Position numbers and translations under genes: made by a program. Shown here piece by piece: positions 6,818-13,816 of a stretch of 17,335 nucleotides of DNA (position 1 is the stretch's first letter; every line of letters starts with the position of its first letter). The DNA comes from an uncultured Prevotella sp. (GTDB taxonomy: Bacteria > Bacteroidota > Bacteroidia > Bacteroidales > Bacteroidaceae), in the NCBI GenBank assembly GCA_900769055.1, contig CAAGFF010000179.1:1-17335 (forward strand), given 5' to 3'. The notes beneath the pieces were generated by a model. It searched no databases. It was not told where the DNA came from and saw only the letters and a program-made list of their open reading frames with translations.

Positions 6818-8365
6818 ATGCTCGTAAAGACATACAGCGCAGCCGTCAACGGACTGGACGTTAACACCGTCACCATCGAGGTGAGCATCGTCCCCGGCAT
6901 CCTGTACCATTTCACCGGACTGGGCGACGAGGCCGTCAAGGAAGGACGCAACCGCATAGCAGCAGCCATGCAGACCAACGGCTACACCTTCCCCCGGCGT
7001 GACGTCACCGTCAACATGGCGCCAGCCAACCTCCGCAAGGAAGGCAGCAGCTTCGACCTGCCGCTGGCAATAGCCCTTCTGGCTGCCGACGAGAAAATCA
7101 CTTGCGACAGCCTCGCCTCATACATGATGGTAGGCGAGCTCGGCCTCGACGGAAGGCTACAGCCCGTCAAGGGAGCGCTCCCCATAGCCATCAGGGCCCG
7201 GGCAGAGCACTTCAAGGGACTGATAGTGCCAAAAGCCAACGTCAGGGAGGCCGCCGTAGTCAACAACCTTGAGGTCTACGGCATGGAGACCATGGCCGAG
7301 GTCATCGACTTCATAACCGGACAGCGGGAGTTCTCGCCGATGGTCGTGGACACACGCAAGGAATTCTACGAGCGGCAATACAACTTCGACCTCGACTTCT
7401 CCGACGTCCGCGGACAGGAGAACGTCAAGCGAGCACTTGAGGTGGCGGCGGCCGGAGGACACAACCTCATAATGATAGGCCCTCCCGGAAGCGGCAAGTC
7501 GATGATGGCCAAGCGACTGCCCTCCATACTCCCACCACTGTCGCTGGCCGAGAGCCTGGAGACAACGCAGATACACAGCATAGCAGGCAAACTGTCACAA
7601 GACTCGTCACTCATCTCATGCCGGCCGTTCCGCAGCCCACACCACACCATCTCCGAGGTAGCGCTGGTAGGCGGAGGCGCCAATCCCATGCCGGGCGAAA
7701 TCAGCCTCGCACACAACGGAATACTCTTCGCCGACGAGCTGCCCGAATTCAACAAGCACACCCTGGAAGTGCTCCGCCAGCCCCTTGAGGACAGAAGCAT
7801 CACCATAAGCCGGGCGAAATACAGCATCTGCTACCCCTGCAACTTCCAGTTCATAGCCTCCATGAACCCCTGCCCTTGCGGCTACTATGGCGACCCCACC
7901 CATCACTGCGTATGCACGCCCGGGCAGATACAGAAGTACATGAACAAGATTAGCGGCCCCCTCCTCGACCGCATCGACATACAGTGCGAGATAACGCCCG
8001 TGCCGTTCAAGGACATCAGCAAGGCGGCACCAGGCGAGCCCAGTGCCGCCATCCGTCAGCGTGTGATAGCTGCCCGCAAGATACAGGAGGAACGCTACAA
8101 GGAATACAAACATATCCACTGCAACGCCCAGATGACCGAGCGCATGATCCACCAGTATGCCGAGCCCGACAGCCAGTCGCTCGACATGCTCCGCATGGCC
8201 ATGGAGCGCATGTCCCTGTCAGCCCGCGCCTACAGCCGCATACTCAAGGTCGCCCGCACCATCGCCGACCTCGACGGCAGCACCAAGGTGCAGCTGCCGC
8301 ACATCGCCGAGGCCGTCGGCTACCGCAACCTCGACCGGGGAGACTGGGCGGAGAGAGGAATGTGA
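6818..8365 (+). CDS. YifB/ComM family Mg-chelatase-like AAA+ ATPase
   Basis: A 515-residue protein with the three-part YifB layout. The N-terminal ChlI-like (Lon protease-like S5) domain covers about 1-170, with GLGDEAVKEGRNRI and NMAPANLRKEGSSFDLP. An AAA+ core carries Walker A GPPGSGKS (221-228) and Walker B ILFADE (302-307). A Cys-rich segment MNPCPCGYYGD...HHCVC (349-366) precedes the C-terminal lid. Length is normal. ComM relatives are hexameric helicases that drive branch migration during natural transformation; that role is known in Gammaproteobacteria and only inferred here. It lies 103 bases after the previous gene, with no clear promoter in between. A CT-rich spacer and weak G-run/C-run complementarity are all that is seen there. 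Confidence 0.92.
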   Translation: MLVKTYSAAVNGLDVNTVTIEVSIVPGILYHFTGLGDEAVKEGRNRIAAAMQTNGYTFPRRDVTVNMAPANLRKEGSSFDLPLAIALLAADEKITCDSLASYMMVGELGLDGRLQPVKGALPIAIRARAEHFKGLIVPKANVREAAVVNNLEVYGMETMAEVIDFITGQREFSPMVVDTRKEFYERQYNFDLDFSDVRGQENVKRALEVAAAGGHNLIMIGPPGSGKSMMAKRLPSILPPLSLAESLETTQIHSIAGKLSQDSSLISCRPFRSPHHTISEVALVGGGANPMPGEISLAHNGILFADELPEFNKHTLEVLRQPLEDRSITISRAKYSICYPCNFQFIASMNPCPCGYYGDPTHHCVCTPGQIQKYMNKISGPLLDRIDIQCEITPVPFKDISKAAPGEPSAAIRQRVIAARKIQEERYKEYKHIHCNAQMTERMIHQYAEPDSQSLDMLRMAMERMSLSARAYSRILKVARTIADLDGSTKVQLPHIAEAVGYRNLDRGDWAERGM

Positions 8366-8449
8366 GCAATTACGAATTTTGAATTAGGAATTACGAATTT
8401 TGAATTACGATTTGTTGCTCTACGAGCAATTACGAATTATAAATTAGGA
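8364..8449. repeat. AT-rich direct repeat pair with hairpin
   Basis: A 26-base unit beginning GAGCAATTACGAATT occurs at 8364-8389 and again, with two differences, at 8424-8449, exactly 60 bases apart. Shorter gaattacgaatt words fill the space. TTGCTC-TAC-GAGCAA (8415-8429) is a 6-bp hairpin. It starts within the YifB stop codon and is followed by no T-run, so it is not a standard terminator. Confidence 0.7.
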
Positions 8450-8490
8450 GTTTGGAATCTCCTTCCGCATTCTCCATGCATGGTCACATC

Positions 8491-8565
8491 CACAATGTAG
8501 GGACGCATGTTCCCACAATGTAGGGACGCATGTTCCCACAATGTAGGGACGCATGCAATGCGTCC
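8491..8565. repeat. 23-base tandem repeat ending in a palindrome
   Basis: CACAATGTAGGGACGCATG followed by TTCC is repeated exactly at 8491-8513 and 8514-8536. A third unit begins at 8537 but diverges after GGACGCATG into GCAATGCGTCC, making a perfect 8-bp hairpin (8547-8554 with 8558-8565). The tagggacgcat...atgcgtcc form resembles dispersed intergenic repeats seen in Bacteroidota. Confidence 0.8.
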
Positions 8566-8632
8566 GCAAGCTGCAAGACAAATCAGGTGGGTACGTAAAC
8601 TTACCATGGCTCCATTACAGTTGCCCGTCCAG

Positions 8633-8801
8633 CCCCGTGTGAGCTACGGGGACCTCGGAGAGGTCCTACTGCATATAATTTGCTTGCACCTGAGCCTTGG
8701 CGAAGAACCGACCGGTCTACGACCGTCGGATGGGTCTGAGTCACAGCCTTTGGACATACGCGCCATGGGCTTTGCCCATGGCGCACGTTTGGAACAAACG
8801 T
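8633..8801. other. Cluster of perfect hairpins between yifB and the SGNH gene
   Basis: At least five hairpins lie in 170 bases. They are CCCCGT/ACGGGG (8633-8651); GGACCTC/GAGGTCC with a 3-base loop (8650-8666); CCGACCGGTC/GACCGTCGG with one bulge (8708-8729); GCGCCATGGGC-TTT-GCCCATGGCGC, 11 bp perfect (8760-8784); and ACGTTTG-GAA-CAAACGT, 7 bp perfect (8785-8801). The first two share two bases. Three of them use 3-base loops with perfect stems. The stretch has open frames on both strands but no protein-like composition, so a dispersed repeat element or structured RNA is more likely. No promoter consensus was seen near it. Confidence 0.5.
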
Positions 8802-8899
8802 TTGCATATCCTGCCGCGCGTGTCCTGCCGCGTATAGCTTGTGGATGCGCTCGTTGGACCACTCCGAGGTTCCGCTGAGTACGTCGAAAAGGACAACAG

Positions 8900-8928
8900 C
8901 CTCAAAACCTCAAAACCTCAAAACCTCA
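8900..8928. repeat. cctcaaaa tandem repeat
   Basis: Three units of cctcaaaa plus a partial one end 7 bases before the SGNH gene start. The unit is the same as at 3699-3743. It occupies the place where a ribosome-binding region would be, so it may have some effect on translation; nothing more can be said. Confidence 0.6.
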
Positions 8929-8935
8929 CACCGAT

Positions 8936-9685
8936 ATGAAAAAGAATCTATTGACAATTCTCTTTATGTCCCTCGCATCCATAGCCTACGGACATGACAT
9001 TTCCGAATGCAACCAAGCGGAAGGACGCCAGGAGCAGCCAGCAGGCCTCCATGCACTTTGTCGTCCAACGCCACAGGCCAGCCCAAAGGTGCTGAACATC
9101 ATCGGCGACTCCTATGTGCAGAACCACAGACGGCCCATGGAGGAAGCCTGGCACTACAAGATGTCCCAGAAACTTGGGTTTACATACAACAACTACGGCC
9201 GTAACGGAGGATGTGTCGCATTCGACAGGACGCACGACGGCAAGCACAACTTCGGACCGGCGATGTACACCAAAACCGGCCAGATGGACCCCAACGCCGA
9301 CTACGTCATCATCATAGGCGGACACAACGACGCCTTCAAGATAAAGGACAACAAGGACTCCCTGCAGATGTTCCGGGACTCCCTGCAACTGCTGATAACC
9401 AACATCAGGAAACAATGTCCTCATGCCAGGATAGGGTACGTCACACCCTGGTACTGCGACTATCCCGGGTTCAAGCAGGTATGCAAGACCATCAGGCAAG
9501 TGTGTCGCAAAAACCACATCCCCGTACTGGACAACTACCGGAAGAGTTGTGTCATTAAAGTACGCGATGAGAATTTCCGCAAGAAATATTTCCAAGGACC
9601 CCGGGACACGGCACATCTGAATGCCGAGGGCCACAACCTCTTCCTGCCAGTAGCCATGGAATGGTTCAGGAAGAACATGCAGTGA
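8936..9685 (+). CDS. Exported SGNH/GDSL-type hydrolase
   Basis: A 249-residue protein with an N-terminal signal (MKKNLLTILFMSLASIAYG, cleavage near residue 19-20; no lipobox, so periplasmic or secreted). The SGNH blocks are all present: block I IIGDSYVQ with nucleophile Ser 59, a GRNGG turn (88-92) supplying the oxyanion Gly, block III GGHND (128-132) with the Asn, and block V DTAHLNAEGH with Asp 224 and His 227. These enzymes cleave esters on lipids or polysaccharides; the substrate cannot be told. Several extra cysteines (25, 42, 93, 161, 174, 183, 190, 205) may form disulfides. It stands alone, flanked by repeats upstream and the cas region downstream, and no consensus promoter was found. 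Confidence 0.85.
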   Translation: MKKNLLTILFMSLASIAYGHDISECNQAEGRQEQPAGLHALCRPTPQASPKVLNIIGDSYVQNHRRPMEEAWHYKMSQKLGFTYNNYGRNGGCVAFDRTHDGKHNFGPAMYTKTGQMDPNADYVIIIGGHNDAFKIKDNKDSLQMFRDSLQLLITNIRKQCPHARIGYVTPWYCDYPGFKQVCKTIRQVCRKNHIPVLDNYRKSCVIKVRDENFRKKYFQGPRDTAHLNAEGHNLFLPVAMEWFRKNMQ

Positions 9686-9894
9686 AACAGGTTACCAAAC
9701 ACGCACGCCAACAAGCAGGCACGGTATCGTGGAACCAAGGATTGCGTTTTTCATTAAAAAATTGTCTTTACCATTTTCTACATGGAAGCATAAAAGATGC
9801 CAACAACGCAAGACTCAATACGATGAGAACATCGGGTTAAGGCTCGACAGCCACTGGATGAACGAAATATTAATGGCATAAAAATATATTGTTT

Positions 9895-10845
9895 ATGACA
9901 AAACGCGAATCGACGATCGAACGAGTGAAGAGTGGAGCTTGCTCAGACTATTCCGAGAGAGGAGGAGAAAGACAAAGTCAAATATCAAAACTGTTTGAAG
10001 ACAAAAAGATTCGTTCCGTATGGGACGATGTGCAGGAGAAGTGGTACTTCTCTATTGTTGATGTAGTTGGAGCGCTGGTAGATAGTAAGGACTATCAAAC
10101 TGCCAGAAAGTATTGGAACAAGCTAAAGCAACGTTTAAAGGAAGAAGGATTTGAACCGGTGACAAATTGTCACCAGTTGAAATTGCGTGCTGAAGACGGG
10201 AAACTTCGACTGACCGATGTCGCTGACACCGAGCAACTTTTCCGTATCATTCAGTCTGTTCCTTCTCCCAAGGCAGAGCCCATCAAGCAATGGATGGCAC
10301 ATGTGGCTTCAGAACGCATCGACCAGTTGCAAGACCCTGAATTGAGCATCCAACAGGCCATGATGGACTACAAGCGGCTTGGCTACTCCGACAATTGGAT
10401 AAACCAACGTCTCAAGAGCATCGAGATACGCAAGGACCTGACCGACCAATGGAAGCTCCACAACGTGGAAGAAGGCATCCAGTATGCCACCCTCACCGAC
10501 ATCATCTATCAGCATTGGGCAGGCAAGACAGCCAAGGAATACAAGCAGTTCAAAGGCCTGAAGAAAGAGAATCTGCGCGACAACATGACCAACGAAGAAC
10601 TGGTATTAAACATGCTGGCAGAACTCTCGACAACCAGCATCACTAAGTCCAAGAATCCCCAGACGTTAGAGGACAACATGCAGTGTGCTGCCGATGGAGG
10701 CGATGTGGCTCGTGTGGCTCGCGAACAGTTGGAAGCCAAGACAGGCCGCAAAGTCGTATCACCGCTGTCTGCGAGGAGGTTCTTTGAGGGGCAAAAAGAC
10801 CAAGGCTTATTGGATAACGATGTTGAACCATCAAACAACGATTGA
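9895..10845 (+). CDS. BRO-N / DinD-like protein at the head of the cas operon
   Basis: A 316-residue protein. A TTG six bases upstream (9889) is in frame, but ATG 9895 is the better start. Residues about 28-125 fit a BRO-N (phage antirepressor-type DNA-binding) domain: VWDDVQEKWYFSIVDVVGAL, YWNKLKQRLKEEG, then GKLRLTDVADTEQLFRIIQS. The next part (SPKAEPIKQW at 124-133, ERIDQLQDPE, GYSDNWINQRLKS, LTDQW, GLKKENLRDNMTNEEL) is the C-terminal region shared with DNA-damage-inducible DinD proteins, which in E. coli inhibit RecA filaments. It is therefore a likely DNA-binding or recombination modulator. Its TGA stop is one base from the cas3 ATG, so it is co-transcribed and probably translationally coupled with cas3. 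GC content (31 of 60 at 10321-10380) is host-like, unlike most of the cas genes. The role in CRISPR is unknown. Confidence 0.8.
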   Translation: MTKRESTIERVKSGACSDYSERGGERQSQISKLFEDKKIRSVWDDVQEKWYFSIVDVVGALVDSKDYQTARKYWNKLKQRLKEEGFEPVTNCHQLKLRAEDGKLRLTDVADTEQLFRIIQSVPSPKAEPIKQWMAHVASERIDQLQDPELSIQQAMMDYKRLGYSDNWINQRLKSIEIRKDLTDQWKLHNVEEGIQYATLTDIIYQHWAGKTAKEYKQFKGLKKENLRDNMTNEELVLNMLAELSTTSITKSKNPQTLEDNMQCAADGGDVARVAREQLEAKTGRKVVSPLSARRFFEGQKDQGLLDNDVEPSNND

Positions 10846-10846
10846 T

Positions 10847-13090
10847 ATGGAACTTGATTCGTCAATACCGAAATACATCTCTCACGTCAGAAAGGACGTT
10901 ACAGGAGAGAAATATGTTTTCCAAAGCAATGAGGAACATTGCATGGATGTTGCAAAACTTGCGGAACAGTTCGCAAGTGAGTTTGGCATGGGAGAATGGG
11001 GATATGTCTTAGGTGTGCTCCACGACAAAGGCAAAGAGAAACATCAGTTTCAGGAATACATACGCGATGTGAATGGAATACCTGGACACAAGCATTGGAA
11101 TCAAAAGGGAAAGGCTCATTCATACGTAGGAGCGATACTTGCAAAACGACTCTTTCCTTATGTATATCCTATGCTTAGTTATCCAATTATGGGACATCAT
11201 ACAGAATTAGATGATTATGGTGATTTCCAGAAGAAGATGAGTAGTGTTATACCAAATGAAGTCACCCCTTGTGATTTGAACATTCAATTATCAATACCTA
11301 GTTCATTAAAAGAACTTTCTGCGTTTGATTATGCGACAGTTATCCGCATGCTCTTTTCATGTTTGAAAGATGCAGATAATTTATGCACCGAAAAGTTTAT
11401 GAACCCAGATAAACATCAATTAAGGGGCAACCATATTTCTATACCAGAAATGCTGGATAAACTTGAAATCTATCTCAAAGAAAAGATAGAGAAGTCCGTT
11501 GTTTCAGATGTTAATAGGATTCGGAAACGAGTACAAGATATATGTAGGCAAGAAGCAGAAGGCAACAAGGGATTTTATGGGTTAACCGTTCCTACAGGTG
11601 GAGGAAAAACATTGTCTTCCATACTGTGGGCATTGTTACATGCAAAAAGAAATCATCAGAAGCGCATTATTATAGCCATACCTTATACAAGTATTATTGT
11701 GCAGACCGCGAGTATCTTGAAAGAGATATTTGGTGAAGAAAATGTATTAGAGCATCACTGCAATTTCAATGTCGAAGATGCAACCGACGATGAGGAAGAA
11801 AGGGAAAAGATAGTACTTGCTACGGAAAATTGGGATTATCCAATAATCGTAACAACAAATGTACGATTGTTTGAATCCATGTTCTCCAATAAGAGATCTG
11901 ATTGCAGGAAACTACATAACATTGCAAACAGTGTGATTATTCTCGATGAAGTACAGGCCTTGCCAATAGGATTCTTACAGCCAATAATCAGCACATTGAA
12001 ATTGTATAGGCAAGTGTTCGGTGTGTCAGTTCTCTTTACTACTGCCAGTCAACCAATATTATGTGGACAACATGTTAGTTGGGGACTTTCTAAGTTAAAT
12101 GGCATAGACGAAAAAGATTGGCATGAAATCATCCCTTACGAGGAAAAACTATATGACAAGTTAAGGCGTGTAGAAATCCACGCAGATAAAGAGGTTTCCA
12201 CATACGATGATATTGCAAACAGAATGCTGAAGCATAACCGAGTGCTGTGCATCGTGAACAGTAGAAAAGACGCACAGGAAGTATTCAAAAGACTACTTCC
12301 TTCAGAAGGAATTACCATCCATCTTTCTCGACTGATGTATCCTGAGCATGTGTCGTCATCAATTGAGCAGATAAAAAAAGCATTAGAATCAGATTGTCCA
12401 ATAATCAGAGTGGTTTCCACACAATTGGTTGAAGCCGGTGTGGATATTGATTTTCCTGTTGTCTTTCGGCAAGAGGCTGGGCTTGATTCTATTCTTCAGG
12501 CAGCAGGAAGATGCAATAGAGAGGGAAATAGAGAAATTGGGCATACTTATGTATTCAAGTTGCCCAACCAATCCACAGAAGGGGCGTTAGGTAAAGCTAT
12601 TAGTGCATACCATCTGTTTAAATTAGACAACAATCACTACGATTGGTTGTCACCAGAAGCAATGCATACATATTTTCGCAATCTTTACGAGTCGGCAAAA
12701 TTTGATGAGAAAGAGATAAGTAAAAAATGTAAAAAAAGTTCTAATGCTGGGTGCCTAACTTGTAATTTTGAGTCAATACACCACGATTTCAAAATGATAG
12801 CGGATGACGGTGTTGGTGTTGTTGTGCTTACTCCTGACAATGAGGCTTTGATACAAAAAATCAAAGAGGCAGGTGTTATGGATCATCAAGCAATAAAAGA
12901 ATTAGGCAAATATACAGTCAATATACGCAAGAAAGATTTTGACCAATTATTCAAAGATCAAAGCATAGAAGAAATTGTCGAAATGAGTGGCGTTTATTGT
13001 ACTAAGAGCATGAAACAATATAGATCAGATATAGGTCTATTATTTAATAATTTATATTTGGAAGAAACATATATCATTGATAATCAATAA
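10847..13090 (+). CDS. cas3: Type I-C CRISPR-associated nuclease/helicase Cas3
   Basis: Cas3 is recruited by target-bound Cascade and unwinds and degrades the foreign DNA. The 747-residue protein has an N-terminal HD nuclease: H31, the HDKGK motif (59-63), H91, HH at 117-118 and D175. The SF2 helicase follows with motif I TGGGKT (250-255), motif II DEVQ (367-370), motif III TTASQP (398-403), motif V VVSTQLVEAGVDID (522-535) and motif VI QAAGRCNREG (551-560). All catalytic residues are present. ATG 10847 is chosen over a longer frame from 10685, which overlaps the BRO-N gene in another frame. The 5' end is mixed in GC and turns AT-rich near 11100. It is 6 bases upstream of cas5c. Confidence 0.96.
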   Translation: MELDSSIPKYISHVRKDVTGEKYVFQSNEEHCMDVAKLAEQFASEFGMGEWGYVLGVLHDKGKEKHQFQEYIRDVNGIPGHKHWNQKGKAHSYVGAILAKRLFPYVYPMLSYPIMGHHTELDDYGDFQKKMSSVIPNEVTPCDLNIQLSIPSSLKELSAFDYATVIRMLFSCLKDADNLCTEKFMNPDKHQLRGNHISIPEMLDKLEIYLKEKIEKSVVSDVNRIRKRVQDICRQEAEGNKGFYGLTVPTGGGKTLSSILWALLHAKRNHQKRIIIAIPYTSIIVQTASILKEIFGEENVLEHHCNFNVEDATDDEEEREKIVLATENWDYPIIVTTNVRLFESMFSNKRSDCRKLHNIANSVIILDEVQALPIGFLQPIISTLKLYRQVFGVSVLFTTASQPILCGQHVSWGLSKLNGIDEKDWHEIIPYEEKLYDKLRRVEIHADKEVSTYDDIANRMLKHNRVLCIVNSRKDAQEVFKRLLPSEGITIHLSRLMYPEHVSSSIEQIKKALESDCPIIRVVSTQLVEAGVDIDFPVVFRQEAGLDSILQAAGRCNREGNREIGHTYVFKLPNQSTEGALGKAISAYHLFKLDNNHYDWLSPEAMHTYFRNLYESAKFDEKEISKKCKKSSNAGCLTCNFESIHHDFKMIADDGVGVVVLTPDNEALIQKIKEAGVMDHQAIKELGKYTVNIRKKDFDQLFKDQSIEEIVEMSGVYCTKSMKQYRSDIGLLFNNLYLEETYIIDNQ

Positions 13091-13096
13091 TGCAAT

Positions 13097-13816
13097 ATGG
13101 AATATTACGATAAAGAATTTTGTTTAGAGGTTTGGGGACCGTTGGCATGTTTCACAAGACCTGAATTTAAGGTAGAACGTGTTAGTTATGATGTGATAAC
13201 ACCATCAGCTGCTCGTGCTATATTTGAATCTATTTTCTGGAAACCTGCTATTGAATGGCAGATAACTAAGATTGTAGTGATAAACCCTATAAAATGGACA
13301 AATGTCCGAAGGAATGAAGTAAGCGCAACTGCAAAACTGGATAGGCATGTACCTTCACAAAAACAGATATACATAAATGACAACAGAGACCAAAGAAACA
13401 CCTTATTGTTGAAAGATGTTCATTATCTGATATATGCAAAACTTCATTTCAAGCCAAAATGGGAACGAAAGCCGAGCAAGAATCCTCTTATAGACAAAGA
13501 GGAAGAGGATCTGCTACGCAAAGACGAGAATCCTGGAAAATATAACGCCATGTTTGAAAGACGTGCCAAGAAAGGGCAATGTTTTAATACACCTTATTTA
13601 GGATGCAGGGAATTTTCCGCATTTTGGAAATATATAGACACAGAAGTCGATACGCTTCCTACGCCTAACGGTGGGGACAGGGATTTAGGGCTTATGTTCT
13701 ATGACTGGTCATATGCTACCCCAGATAATAAAGCTCTGTTTTTCAATGCTATTATGAGAAATGGTATGATCGACAATATACCATCGAAGGCAAAACTTAT
13801 GGAGGAACAACTATGA
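13097..13816 (+). CDS. cas5c: Type I-C Cas5c (Cas5d) crRNA-processing subunit
   Basis: In type I-C systems, which lack Cas6, Cas5c cuts the pre-crRNA and caps its 5' handle in Cascade. The 239-residue protein opens with a RAMP-type strand (EFCLEVWGPLACFTRPEFK). The family hallmark SYDVITPSAARAIFE...WKPAI occupies 30-52, and GCREFSAFW (169-177) and LGLMFYDW (197-204) mark the C-terminal part. Tyr, Lys and His residues for RNA cleavage are available (for example Y31, K80, H84), but I cannot assign them without an alignment. The stop overlaps the cas8c start (ATGA), implying translational coupling. The gene is AT-rich. Confidence 0.95.
   Translation: MEYYDKEFCLEVWGPLACFTRPEFKVERVSYDVITPSAARAIFESIFWKPAIEWQITKIVVINPIKWTNVRRNEVSATAKLDRHVPSQKQIYINDNRDQRNTLLLKDVHYLIYAKLHFKPKWERKPSKNPLIDKEEEDLLRKDENPGKYNAMFERRAKKGQCFNTPYLGCREFSAFWKYIDTEVDTLPTPNGGDRDLGLMFYDWSYATPDNKALFFNAIMRNGMIDNIPSKAKLMEEQL

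Noticed and set aside
6159..6827. 222-codon forward frame overlapping the DUF4369 lipoprotein gene
   Set aside because: It is an out-of-frame reading of a clearly coding gene, with basic low-complexity sequence and no domain.
8507..8878. 123-codon forward frame, and reverse frames of 68-72 codons, in the yifB-SGNH gap
   Set aside because: The forward frame starts within the tandem repeat and the frames run through perfect hairpins. The translations look like random GC-rich reading.
9729..9881. 50-codon frame from GTG, ending LDSHWMNEILMA, between the SGNH and BRO-N genes
   Set aside because: The composition is protein-like and it could be a gene remnant, but it has no ATG, no promoter and no family match that I can name.
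9889..9894. TTG start for the BRO-N protein
   Set aside because: It adds only two residues; ATG 9895 is the more likely start.
10685..10846. In-frame upstream extension of cas3 by 54 codons
   Set aside because: It overlaps the BRO-N gene in another frame. The Cas3 N-terminus with its HD domain is complete from 10847.
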